NCBI RefSeq assembly: GCF_021497945.1
Contig: NZ_CP046524.1
Span: 329,001 to 393,000 of the forward strand
DNA length: 64,000 bases
DNA from: Streptococcus oralis
Lineage (GTDB): Bacteria > Bacillota > Bacilli > Lactobacillales > Streptococcaceae
Direction: 5' to 3'
The position numbers were made by a program, and so were the translations under genes. The number at the start of each line of letters is the position of its first letter. Positions within the stretch are counted from its first letter, which is position 1. The notes beneath the pieces were generated by a model. That model was given only the letters and a program-made list of their open reading frames with translations, was not told the origin of the DNA and did no database searches. Positions 27,877 to 37,339 of this stretch are shown here, one piece after another.

Positions 27877-29614
27877 TATACTGAAGAAATTCTTTGATTT
27901 TTGTACGGCAGAGGACCGTAAGAAATTTTATCAGTCCATTTATCTGGGCATCATCAAGTCCTTTATCATCGCTCTGCGTATCCCAGCAATCGGCCTAGTT
28001 CTTATGGGACTGATTGAGAAGAATCTCTCTATGCAGACCTTCTGGCTGGCTCTAGGAATCATGCTGGTATCCACTGTGCTAAACGTTTGGATTACCCTGA
28101 AAATCACCATGCTGCAGACGGAAGCGGGCTATCACACTTGTGCTCAGAAGCGGATTGAAATTGCCGAGCACATGCGCTATCTACCCATGGGTTACTTTAA
28201 TCAAAATAGCTTGGGCAAGATTACCAGTGTTACAACTAATACGCTGGAAGGACTGTCTGATGTAGCTACCAGAGTGGTTATGATGACTGTGCAGGGCTTT
28301 CTGACGACTGGTCTCATCACTATTTTGGTCTTTCTATATGATTGGCGGGTTGGTCTGGTTCTCTTGGTGGGTCTCATTCTCTTTCTCCTGCCTAATACCC
28401 TCATGCGTTGGCAAGTTGGTAAGGTTTCTGATGACAAGTATCAGGCAGATACGGACCTAGTAGCTGTTGTTTTGGAGTATAGCCAAGGGATTGCTGAAGT
28501 TAAGAACTACAATCTGGTCAACCGTTCTGCTAAGAAGCTGTCCAAGGCTATTGAAGGCAAGAGTCAGCTAGATACCAAAATGACACTCGTGACCTCACCT
28601 TACATTGCCCTCCAGGGCATAGTGACCAAGCTGACCGGTCTCTTTATGGGGCTTTTCTCTATCTATTTTTATCTCAATGGCAGTATGGAACTGCTGGTAA
28701 CCATTATGATGATTGTCAGTGGTTTTATGATTTATGAAAATCTAGACGGCGTTGGCTCTTTCTCTTCTCTCCTGCGCATTGTTGATCTGTCGGTTGATAT
28801 GGTCAATCAAGTCTTGGCTATCCAGCCGATGGACATCAGTGGTCAGGACATTGAACCTAAGAGCAGCCAGATTGAGCTGAGAGATGTTGGCTTCTCTTAT
28901 GGAAATAAGAAAATTATTGACCAGGTTTCCCTCACCATTCCCGAAAAAACAACAACTGCCTTGGTCGGACCTTCTGGCTCTGGCAAAACAACGCTCTGCT
29001 ACCTCATCGCCCGCTTCTGGGATGTGGATCAAGGCAGTATCAGTCTGGACGGACATGATGTTAGAGATTACAGCTATGACAGCCTGATTCGTAATTTCAG
29101 CTTTGTCTTCCAAAGCGTCTATCTCTTTGAGGATACCATTGCCAATAACATTCGTTTTGGGAAGCCAGAGGCCAGTCAGGAAGAAGTGATAGAGGCTGCT
29201 AAGAAAGCTGCCTGTCATGACTTTATCCTCTCACTGCCTGATGGCTATGATACCAAGATCGGTGAAGGAGGTGCTAGTCTTTCTGGAGGTGAGCGTCAGC
29301 GCATTTCCATCGCACGGGCTATTATCAAGGATGCGCCTATTATCATTCTGGATGAAGCAACAGCCAATGTTGACCCAGAAAACGAAGAAGCCCTCATGCA
29401 GGCTATTCGGGCTCTGACTCGAGATAAGACCATTATCATGATTGCCCACCGACTCAAGACGGTTGAGCATGCAGACCAGATTCTAGTGCTGGATCAAGGC
29501 CGCATTGTCGAGCAAGGAAAACATCAAGACTTACTAGCCAAACAAGGTATCTATAGTAAGTTTATCCAAGAAAGAAAAACAGCTACCAGCTGGAGGATAG
29601 ATACGGAAAGTTAA
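27869..29614 (+). CDS. ABC exporter, fused permease-ATPase (second half)
   Basis: 581 residues with the same layout as its partner: six-helix membrane domain (about 15-305), Walker A GPSGSGKTT at 367-375, a LSGGERQR signature and Walker B IIILDEATANVD. Both nucleotide sites of the pair look catalytically complete, unlike many heterodimeric exporters with one degenerate site. It ends the operon; a terminator formed by repeat R follows about 140 bp later. Confidence 0.85.
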   Translation: MLNILKKFFDFCTAEDRKKFYQSIYLGIIKSFIIALRIPAIGLVLMGLIEKNLSMQTFWLALGIMLVSTVLNVWITLKITMLQTEAGYHTCAQKRIEIAEHMRYLPMGYFNQNSLGKITSVTTNTLEGLSDVATRVVMMTVQGFLTTGLITILVFLYDWRVGLVLLVGLILFLLPNTLMRWQVGKVSDDKYQADTDLVAVVLEYSQGIAEVKNYNLVNRSAKKLSKAIEGKSQLDTKMTLVTSPYIALQGIVTKLTGLFMGLFSIYFYLNGSMELLVTIMMIVSGFMIYENLDGVGSFSSLLRIVDLSVDMVNQVLAIQPMDISGQDIEPKSSQIELRDVGFSYGNKKIIDQVSLTIPEKTTTALVGPSGSGKTTLCYLIARFWDVDQGSISLDGHDVRDYSYDSLIRNFSFVFQSVYLFEDTIANNIRFGKPEASQEEVIEAAKKAACHDFILSLPDGYDTKIGEGGASLSGGERQRISIARAIIKDAPIIILDEATANVDPENEEALMQAIRALTRDKTIIMIAHRLKTVEHADQILVLDQGRIVEQGKHQDLLAKQGIYSKFIQERKTATSWRIDTES

Positions 29615-29642
29615 AGAAATATCTTTGCTAACAGGAGATTTG

Positions 29643-29775
29643 CGTCGTCCCACCTCCGCACAGTTGAGTAGGGCTGTAAAAGCTGATGAAATCAGCGTAG
29701 TAGAGCCCACTCAACCACTGCGTCTTGCTCGACGATCCAAAAACAATTGAGGAGGCTGGGACTATTGTCCCAGAT
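29643..29775 (+). repeat. Structured intergenic repeat R, right copy (inverted pair)
   Basis: Near-exact reverse complement of the left copy at 25166-25293; the two copies bracket the TetR-ABC operon (25411-29614). The same nested hairpin can form. The distal end carries CTGGGAC-TATT-GTCCCAG (29756-29773). Confidence 0.8.
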
Positions 29776-29785
29776 CTTTTTTCTT
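29756..29785 (+). terminator. Intrinsic terminator at the end of repeat R
   Basis: CTGGGAC / GTCCCAG stem with a 4-nt loop, followed by ATCTTTTTTCTT. It would terminate the ABC operon before the padR promoter. Confidence 0.8.
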
Positions 29786-29837
29786 GTGTTTTATATCGAG
29801 CTGTGATATATTCTATATAACGAAGTGCGATATATCG
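29784..29837 (+). promoter_or_regulatory. padR promoter and operator-like repeats
   Basis: TTGTGT (29784-29789), 17 nt, TATATT (29807-29812) with a TGA extension. Inverted repeat TATATC-N7-GATATA (29792-29810) lies over the spacer and -10, and the palindrome CGATATATCG is at 29828-29837 downstream. Both fit autoregulation by the PadR protein. Confidence 0.65.
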
Positions 29838-29860
29838 AATTGAATAGGAGGTGCCTATAA

Positions 29861-30181
29861 ATGGAATTAATGGATAAGGTTCGTCGAGTTTATCTTCCGA
29901 TGACGGAAACTGGCTTTTATATCTTGTTTTGTCTACAGAAGGAGAACCATGGGTATAGTATTACGCAAAAGGTCAAGGAGATGACAGATTCGCAAGTTTC
30001 GATTAGTCCTGGAACTATGTATGGTACCTTGTCAAAGATGGAAAAGGATGGTTTGATTTCCTTTGTCCGCGAAGAGGAAAAACGGAAAATCTATCAGATA
30101 ACAGATTTGGGACGAAAGGTTTTGGAGATTGAATTGAAACGTATTGAGCGGCTCTACAGAAACAGTCGGGAGGAAGGTTGA
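29861..30181 (+). CDS. PadR-family transcriptional regulator
   Basis: 106-residue PadR-type winged helix protein (HGYSITQKVKEM... SPGTMYGTLSKMEKDGLISFVREEEKRKIYQITDLGRKVLE), a family of small repressors that respond to diverse ligands and often pair with a membrane protein. GGAGG ribosome binding site precedes the ATG. Its TGA overlaps the ATG of the next gene by one base, so it is coupled to a DUF2812 protein. Confidence 0.9.
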   Translation: MELMDKVRRVYLPMTETGFYILFCLQKENHGYSITQKVKEMTDSQVSISPGTMYGTLSKMEKDGLISFVREEEKRKIYQITDLGRKVLEIELKRIERLYRNSREEG

Positions 30182-30756
30182 TGGAAAAGAAAAGTGTTTA
30201 TCGACTTGTTACCATTGCGGATTATGAGAGGGAGGCGATTTTCCTAGGGAGAATGCATGCGGAGGGTTGGAAGCTTAGTAAAGTGAGTTATTCTTACTTA
30301 TTAGTTGCAGTTAAGTATAGTTTTGAAAAATGTCAACCGGAGCAAGTCTCTTATCAGTTGGATTTTTATCCTATGAAAAAGTCAGAGAGAGCTTCCTATT
30401 TACAACTGTTTAAAGATTGTGGATGGGAGCATATTACAGATTTTAATGGTTTTTCCTACTTTAGAAAGTTTCTTGCTGGAATTGAGTCGGATGCAGAGTT
30501 TGAAATTTATAATGACTCGACCGGGAAGTTAGCTATGGTCAAGCGGATTTTAATAATGCGAGTGTTCCCTATTTTTCTTCTATTTTCAGCTCTGCTATTG
30601 GTTTTCTCAAAGTTACTCACTGGAAAAGGTTATTTCAGTTGGGAAGTGTGTTTGATTGTCATAATAGATTGTGTTTTATTGATCGTTTTTGTGATTCAGA
30701 TTTCTTATGTTTTTTGGAGATTGTTTCAAAAGTGGAAAGAATTATCTGATAAATAA
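30181..30756 (+). CDS. DUF2812 membrane protein
   Basis: 191 residues. The N-terminal soluble part has the DUF2812 pattern (EAIFLGRMHAEGWKLSKV; YQLDFYPMKKSERASYLQLFKDCGWEHI), followed by two membrane segments at about 117-138 and 148-172. The ATG at 30181 shares a base with the padR stop. PadR-DUF2812 pairs recur in Firmicutes; the role is unknown but a sensor or partner role for PadR is plausible. Confidence 0.75.
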   Translation: MEKKSVYRLVTIADYEREAIFLGRMHAEGWKLSKVSYSYLLVAVKYSFEKCQPEQVSYQLDFYPMKKSERASYLQLFKDCGWEHITDFNGFSYFRKFLAGIESDAEFEIYNDSTGKLAMVKRILIMRVFPIFLLFSALLLVFSKLLTGKGYFSWEVCLIVIIDCVLLIVFVIQISYVFWRLFQKWKELSDK

Positions 30757-30790
30757 AACAATGCCTGTTTTCGAATTTGGAGGTAAGACA

Positions 30791-31303
30791 ATGAATAGCA
30801 AAGTAAAATTTCGAATGTTTACCATTTTAGACTTTGACAAGGAAGAAGAATATTTACATGAGATGCATCTGAAAGGCTGGAGATATAGAACGAGTCGTTT
30901 TGGTTTTTTCTATTTTTGCCAATGCCAACCTGACGATGTCATCTACCGTATCTATGATTCTAGATTTCTTAAAAAGTATAAGCATGAACTGCAAGATTTT
31001 AGAAATAGCGGTTGGGAATTGATAGAAACAGGTTTTTGTTCAATTCTTCGTAAACCAACTTCTGATATACTTTCAGAGGAGAAAGTCTATATGAGTAAGG
31101 GTCTCAGATGGGAAGTTATGCGGTCTAGACTTCGTTCATGTACAGCTACTTTCTTAGGTGGTTTTGTTGTCTGTATGAGTTTATTTAGAGAAGATCTTTC
31201 TATATCTTTCTTCATTATTTTTGTTCTATACGCTTTCCTGATTTCTTATCTGATCTATGGATATTACAGACCTAAAAGGAAATACCAAGTAGATGAAAGA
31301 TAA
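30791..31303 (+). CDS. DUF2812 membrane protein, paralogue
   Basis: 170 residues, related to the preceding protein: the N-terminal EEEYLHEMHLKGWRYRTS and the LKKYKHELQDFRNSGWELIETG stretch correspond to the same DUF2812 elements, and two C-terminal membrane segments follow. The ATG at 30791 with TTGGAGG upstream is preferred to the earlier in-frame codon at 30707, which lies inside the previous gene. Probably an ancient tandem duplication. Confidence 0.75.
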   Translation: MNSKVKFRMFTILDFDKEEEYLHEMHLKGWRYRTSRFGFFYFCQCQPDDVIYRIYDSRFLKKYKHELQDFRNSGWELIETGFCSILRKPTSDILSEEKVYMSKGLRWEVMRSRLRSCTATFLGGFVVCMSLFREDLSISFFIIFVLYAFLISYLIYGYYRPKRKYQVDER

Positions 31304-31327
31304 GTTTCTAGGTCCTCAGACTGATTT

Positions 31328-31354
31328 TTAGCACTCTTGGTAAAAGAGTGCTAA
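31328..31354 (+). promoter_or_regulatory. CIRCE operator 1 (upstream of hrcA)
   Basis: TTAGCACTC-N9-GAGTGCTAA, a perfect CIRCE element, 17 nt before the -35 box; the HrcA binding site. Confidence 0.97.
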
Positions 31355-31371
31355 TTTTTTGAGTTTTTGTC

Positions 31372-31399
31372 TTGACATTCTCTTCTAAGGGTGTATAAT
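31372..31399 (+). promoter_or_regulatory. hrcA operon promoter
   Basis: TTGACA (31372-31377), 16 nt, TATAAT (31394-31399), lying between the two CIRCE operators. Confidence 0.92.
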
Positions 31400-31410
31400 A
31401 GAATCATGAG

Positions 31411-31437
31411 TTAGCACTTGAGTGTATTGAGTGCTAA
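31411..31437 (+). promoter_or_regulatory. CIRCE operator 2
   Basis: TTAGCACTT-N9-GAGTGCTAA, one mismatch to consensus, starting 11 nt after the -10 box, so in the transcribed leader of hrcA. Confidence 0.95.
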
Positions 31438-31463
31438 TCGATCAGACAGAGAGGAGTGATGAG

Positions 31464-32498
31464 ATGGTTACAGAGCGTCAGCAGGATATTTTAAATCTGA
31501 TTATTGACATCTTTACCAAAACGCACGAACCTGTCGGATCCAAAGCTTTGCAAGAGTCTATCAACTCTAGCAGTGCAACCATTCGTAATGATATGGCGGC
31601 TCTAGAAAAGCAAGGTTTGCTTGAGAAGGCGCATACTTCAAGCGGTCGGATGCCAAGTGTTGCTGGTTTTCAGTACTATGTGAAACACTCACTGGATTTT
31701 GACCGACTGGCTGAAAATGAGGTCTATGAGATTGTCAAAGCCTTTGATCAGGAATTCTTCAAACTGGAAGATATTCTACAAGAGGCTGCTAATGTTTTGA
31801 CAGACTTAAGTGGTTGCACAGTTGTAGCGCTAGATGTTGAGCCGAGCAGGCAACGGTTGACAGCCTTTGATATCGTTGTTTTGGGACAACATACTGCTCT
31901 TGCAGTTTTTACACTTGATGAGTCTCGAACGGTTACCAGTCAGTTTTTGATTCCAAGGAACTTCTTGCAGGAGGATTTGCTGAAACTGAAGAGCATCATT
32001 CAGGAACGCTTCCTGGGGTACACCGTTCTAGATATTCACTACAAGATTCGGACGGAAATTCCGCAGATTATCCAGCGCTACTTTACAACAACGGACAATG
32101 TCATGGATCTCTTTGAACATATTTTTAAAGAAATGTTCAACGAAAACATTGTAGTGGCGGGCAAGGTTAATCTCTTGAATTTTGCCAATCTCGCAGCCTA
32201 TCAGTTCTTTGACCAACCACAGAAAGTGGCTCTGGAGATTCGTGAAGGTCTGCATGAAGATCAGATGCAAAATGTCCGTGTTGCGGACAGTCAAGAATCC
32301 TGTCTAGCTGATTTAGCGGTGATTAGCAGTAAATTCCTCATTCCTTATCGAGGTTTTGGAATTCTGGCGATTATCGGTCCGGTTAATCTGGATTACCAGC
32401 AATTGGTCAATCAACTCAATGTGGTCAATCGAGTCTTAACTATGAAACTCACAGATTTCTATCGATATTTGAGTAGTAATCATTATGAGGTGAGTTGA
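31464..32498 (+). CDS. hrcA: Heat-inducible transcription repressor HrcA
   Basis: Repressor of class I heat-shock genes; binds CIRCE and needs GroEL to stay active. Winged helix N-terminus ([32 protein letters not shown]...[30 protein letters not shown]) followed by a GAF-like dimerisation domain. The ATG at 31464 after GAGGAGTGATGAG gives 344 residues, the usual streptococcal length; an earlier in-frame codon would start inside CIRCE 2. Two CIRCE elements flank its promoter, so the operon is autoregulated. Confidence 0.96.
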   Translation: MVTERQQDILNLIIDIFTKTHEPVGSKALQESINSSSATIRNDMAALEKQGLLEKAHTSSGRMPSVAGFQYYVKHSLDFDRLAENEVYEIVKAFDQEFFKLEDILQEAANVLTDLSGCTVVALDVEPSRQRLTAFDIVVLGQHTALAVFTLDESRTVTSQFLIPRNFLQEDLLKLKSIIQERFLGYTVLDIHYKIRTEIPQIIQRYFTTTDNVMDLFEHIFKEMFNENIVVAGKVNLLNFANLAAYQFFDQPQKVALEIREGLHEDQMQNVRVADSQESCLADLAVISSKFLIPYRGFGILAIIGPVNLDYQQLVNQLNVVNRVLTMKLTDFYRYLSSNHYEVS

Positions 32499-32536
32499 AC
32501 ATGAAATTACATAAATTCCTAAAAAGGAGGCGAAAA

Positions 32537-33052
32537 ATGTCTGAGGAAATAAAAAACGAAGAAGTAAAAGAAGAGGAAGTTGTTGAAACGACAGAAGAAA
32601 CAACTCCTGAAAAGTCAGAGTTAGACTTGGCAAATGAACGTGCGGATGAGTTTGAAAATAAATACCTTCGCGCTCATGCGGAAATGCAAAATATCCAACG
32701 TCGTGCCAACGAAGAACGCCAACTCTTGCAACGTTATCGCAGTCAAGACTTAGGAAAGGCTATCCTCCCTTCTTTGGACAACCTTGAGCGTGCGCTTGCC
32801 GTTGAAGGTTTGACAGACGATGTCAAAAAGGGACTGGAGATGGTGCAAGAAAGCTTGATTCACGCTTTGAAAGAAGAAGGAATCGAAGAAATCGCAGCTG
32901 ACGGAGAATTTGACCATAACTATCATATGGCTATCCAGACTCTCCCGGCAGACGATGAACACCCAGCAGATACCATCGCCCAAGTTTTTCAAAAAGGCTA
33001 TAAACTCCATGACCGCATCCTACGCCCAGCCATGGTGGTAGTATACAACTAG
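32537..33052 (+). CDS. grpE: Nucleotide exchange factor GrpE
   Basis: Co-chaperone that releases ADP from DnaK. Acidic N-terminus, long helical region (about 40-110, [29 protein letters not shown]) and C-terminal beta domain ending in [18 protein letters not shown]. The ATG at 32537 is chosen because AAGGAGG lies 6 nt upstream; an in-frame codon at 32495 would add 14 basic residues not typical of the family. 171 residues. Second gene of the hrcA operon. Confidence 0.95.
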   Translation: MSEEIKNEEVKEEEVVETTEETTPEKSELDLANERADEFENKYLRAHAEMQNIQRRANEERQLLQRYRSQDLGKAILPSLDNLERALAVEGLTDDVKKGLEMVQESLIHALKEEGIEEIAADGEFDHNYHMAIQTLPADDEHPADTIAQVFQKGYKLHDRILRPAMVVVYN

Positions 33053-33110
33053 GCAATAGAGCTTAAAAATCTTGTCCGAAACGACAATAAACTATGAAGA
33101 AGGATAAAAA

Positions 33111-33127
33111 GCAAGCCGGAGGCTTGC
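33111..33127 (+). other. Small hairpin in the grpE-dnaK gap
   Basis: GCAAGCC-GGA-GGCTTGC, a perfect 7-bp stem with a 3-nt loop and no T-run, just upstream of repeat element A. Confidence 0.6.
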
Positions 33128-33142
33128 AAGGAAGATATTTCC

Positions 33143-33233
33143 CGCCGTGGTGAAACAGGGGATTTTTGAGACAATAGGCTCAAAAATAAGTGATGAAATC
33201 CCGTAGGGAGTTGCTCACGTCCCCACCACTTAA
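33143..33233 (-). repeat. Intergenic repeat element A (family A/B, first copy)
   Basis: 91 bp between grpE and dnaK with end repeats GTGGTG (33147-33152) and CACCAC (33224-33229), inner stem GGGATTT / AAATCCC and TTTTTGAG / CTCAAAAA. It is clearly related, in opposite orientation, to 47292-47409 between infB and rbfA: both share CGCCGTGGTGAAA, a long CAGGGGATTTTTGAGAC block, TAGGCTCAAAAATAAG and the CACCAC end. The family is not one I can name with certainty. Confidence 0.75.
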
Positions 33234-33275
33234 GGGGAATATCAAGAAAAATCAAAAACAGAATATAAAATTTAA

Positions 33276-35114
<1,839 letters not shown>

Positions 35115-35122
35115 GATGCAAA

Positions 35123-35213
35123 GCCCGTTAAAACCTCACAGTGAAAATAGGAAATCTGACGCAGAAACTTTAGTTTCTAGGAAGATTTATCTTTTTCACC
35201 AAGAGGTTAGGGC
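35123..35213 (-). repeat. 91-nt long-hairpin element H1
   Basis: One arm-to-arm hairpin between dnaK and the DJ-1-like gene: GCCC/GGGC ends, then AACCTC/GAGGTT, GTGAAAA/TTTTCAC, AAATCT/AGATTT and an apical AGAAACT/AGTTTCT. Its reverse complement aligns without gaps over 91 positions to H2 (36016-36106), about 58 of 91 positions identical, and most differences fall on both sides of a pair so that pairing is kept. Confidence 0.85.
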
Positions 35214-35278
35214 GCGCTCGATTTAGCATTACTAGTTTGATTTTTAAAACTCGAACGTCGTGATGATAAGAAGAAATC

Positions 35279-35306
35279 CAGAGGTTGCAACCCAGCCTCT
35301 GTTTTT
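35279..35306 (+). terminator. Terminator downstream of dnaK
   Basis: CAGAGG (35279-35284) / CCTCTG (35296-35301) stem followed by TTTTT. It separates the dnaK transcript from the DJ-1-like gene, or attenuates read-through to dnaJ. Confidence 0.75.
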
Positions 35307-35329
35307 CGGTAAAATAGAGGATGTTGCGT

Positions 35330-35962
35330 ATGAAAAAAGTACTTTGTATAATTTATCCTAATTTTTCTCTTTATGAGATAACCACTTTAACGAGTACTTT
35401 AGCTCTGTCTTTTGATATCACGATTGATTATGTAGCTTCAGAGCATTCGATGGTGTTCTCTGAGGATGGTTTGCCTTGCCAACCTACAACAACATTCGAA
35501 CAAATAAATTTAGACGATTACTCTTGTGTTATTTTGCCAGGAATGGTAAATATAGGGCCTGCTCTACAGGATGAAAAATTAAATTCGTTTTTGAGAGAAC
35601 TCGGTGAGCAGGATATCTTAATTACAGCAATTTCTTCTGTGCCCATTTTGTTAGCGAAAGCTGGCTTGTTGAATGACACGAAATTTACTGGTGGGATTTG
35701 GCAAAACTTCTTTGACTATTTTGAATTTCTTCCTCAGGAAAATTTCAAAGCAAAAGCTGTCCTGCAAGATAAAAATATCATTACTGCTATTGGCTTTGCA
35801 CATCAAGAGTTTGCAAGAAAAGTGATACTTGGTCTAGGTTTGGCAGAAAATACTGACAACTATTTTAAAGAACAGAACGAATATTCAGAAGAGGACTTGA
35901 TTTTTACTCTATCGGACAAAGAGTTTGATGAAGTGAAGCAGAGTATAGAAAATACCCTCTAA
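35330..35962 (+). CDS. DJ-1/PfpI-family protein lacking the usual nucleophile Cys
   Basis: 210-residue protein with the class I glutamine amidotransferase-like fold of DJ-1/PfpI/ThiJ proteins (VLCIIYPNFSLYEITTL; CVILPGM; a nucleophile-elbow-like ITAISSVPILLAKAGLL). The elbow normally reads AIC; here Ser102 stands in place of Cys, so classic DJ-1 glyoxalase/deglycase chemistry is doubtful. ATG 35330 is preferred to 35321 because AGAGG (35316-35320) is then properly spaced. It sits between dnaK and dnaJ, framed by hairpins H1 and H2. Confidence 0.78.
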   Translation: MKKVLCIIYPNFSLYEITTLTSTLALSFDITIDYVASEHSMVFSEDGLPCQPTTTFEQINLDDYSCVILPGMVNIGPALQDEKLNSFLRELGEQDILITAISSVPILLAKAGLLNDTKFTGGIWQNFFDYFEFLPQENFKAKAVLQDKNIITAIGFAHQEFARKVILGLGLAENTDNYFKEQNEYSEEDLIFTLSDKEFDEVKQSIENTL

Positions 35963-36015
35963 TGATTTACTTATAAACTATAGAAAGGAATAAGGGTGTT
36001 CGAGTAACTGAACAC

Positions 36016-36106
36016 GGGCTACGGACTGTGTCAAAAAGATAGTTTTTTCTAGGACGTAAGCGTCCGTCGTCAAAACTCCTATTTTGACTGTGTCCGTTTG
36101 ACGCCC
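36016..36106 (+). repeat. 91-nt long-hairpin element H2, just upstream of dnaJ
   Basis: Hairpin with ends GGGC/GCCC, then ACGGAC/GTCCGT, GTCAAAA/TTTTGAC, AGTTTT/AAAACT and apical GGACG-TAAG-CGTCC. Same length and layout as H1 in reverse orientation. It ends 15 nt before the dnaJ start codon, whose ribosome binding site is not obvious, so the structure could bear on dnaJ translation. Confidence 0.85.
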
Positions 36107-36121
36107 TTTGTATCTTGAATT

Positions 36122-37258
36122 ATGAACAATACTGAATTTTATGATCGTCTGGGGGTGTCAAAAAACGCTTCGGCAGACGAGATCAAAAAGGCTTATCGTA
36201 AGCTTTCAAAAAAATATCACCCAGATATCAACAAGGAGCCTGGTGCTGAGGAAAAATACAAGGAAGTTCAAGAAGCCTATGAGACTTTGAGTGACGACCA
36301 AAAACGTGCAACCTACGACCAATATGGGGCTGCGGGTGCCAACGGTGGCTTTGGTGGTGCTGGCGGTTTCGGTGGCTTTGACGGAGCAAATGGCTTCGGT
36401 GGTTTTGAGGATATTTTCTCAAGTTTCTTTGGTGGAGGCGGAGCTTCGCGCAACCCAAACGCTCCTCGTCAAGGAGACGACCTCCAGTATCGTGTGAATT
36501 TGACTTTTGAAGAAGCTATCTTTGGAACGGAAAAAGAAGTTAAATACAATCGTGAAGCCAGCTGTCGTACATGTAATGGCTCTGGTGCTAAGCCAGGGAC
36601 AAGTCCAGTCACTTGTGGACGCTGTCATGGCGCTGGTGTCATTAACGTTGATACGCAAACTCCGCTTGGTATGATGCGCCGCCAAGTAACCTGTGATGTC
36701 TGTCATGGTCGCGGAAAGGAAATCAAAGATCCATGTACAACTTGTCACGGAACAGGTCATGAAAAACAAGCTCATAGCGTACATGTGAAGATTCCTGCTG
36801 GTGTGGAAACAGGCCAACAAATCCGCCTAGCGGGTCAAGGTGAAGCAGGCTTTAACGGTGGACCTTACGGAGACTTGTACGTGGTGGTTTCAGTTGAAGC
36901 TAGTGATAAGTTTGAACGTGAAGGAACGACTATCTTCTACAATCTGAACCTCAACTTTGTCCAAGCAGCCCTCGGAGATACTGTGGAAATTCCAACTGTA
37001 CATGGTGATGTTGAATTGGTCATCCCAGAAGGAACTCAGACAGGTAAGAAATTCCGTCTACGTGGCAAGGGAGCACCGAGCCTTCGTGGCGGTGCCGTTG
37101 GTGACCAATACGTTACAGTCAATGTCGTGACTCCGACTGGCTTGAACGACCGCCAAAAAGCAGCCTTGAAGGAATTCGCAGCTGCAGGTGACTTGAAAGT
37201 CAATCCAAAGAAAAAAGGCTTCTTTGACCATATAAAAGATGCCTTTGAAGGAGAATAA
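36122..37258 (+). CDS. dnaJ: Co-chaperone DnaJ (Hsp40)
   Basis: Delivers substrates to DnaK and stimulates its ATPase. J-domain (1-70) with HPD at 33-35; Gly/Phe-rich stretch about 77-110; zinc domain with four CxxCxGxG motifs ([32 protein letters not shown]); C-terminal substrate-binding domains. 378 residues, standard length. No clear Shine-Dalgarno is seen before the ATG; the upstream 91-nt hairpin H2 ends 15 nt away. Confidence 0.97.
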   Translation: MNNTEFYDRLGVSKNASADEIKKAYRKLSKKYHPDINKEPGAEEKYKEVQEAYETLSDDQKRATYDQYGAAGANGGFGGAGGFGGFDGANGFGGFEDIFSSFFGGGGASRNPNAPRQGDDLQYRVNLTFEEAIFGTEKEVKYNREASCRTCNGSGAKPGTSPVTCGRCHGAGVINVDTQTPLGMMRRQVTCDVCHGRGKEIKDPCTTCHGTGHEKQAHSVHVKIPAGVETGQQIRLAGQGEAGFNGGPYGDLYVVVSVEASDKFEREGTTIFYNLNLNFVQAALGDTVEIPTVHGDVELVIPEGTQTGKKFRLRGKGAPSLRGGAVGDQYVTVNVVTPTGLNDRQKAALKEFAAAGDLKVNPKKKGFFDHIKDAFEGE

Positions 37259-37261
37259 AGT

Positions 37262-37288
37262 AAAAAGAGCCGATGGGCTCTTTTTTTG
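37262..37288 (+). terminator. dnaJ terminator
   Basis: AAAAAGAGCC-GAT-GGGCTCTTTTTTT. Confidence 0.9.
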
Positions 37289-37339
37289 TGTAGTCTTTGG
37301 AAATTTAACATCGGAGAAAATCATTTTCCAGCTGGTTTA

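Noticed and set aside
26110-29614. Assignment of the ABC pair as a bacteriocin exporter
   Set aside because: No C39 peptidase domain and no peptide precursor gene nearby; the substrate is left open.
30707-30790. Earlier start for the second DUF2812 gene
   Set aside because: It overlaps the end of the preceding gene and adds an unrelated N-terminus; the ATG at 30791 follows TTGGAGG.
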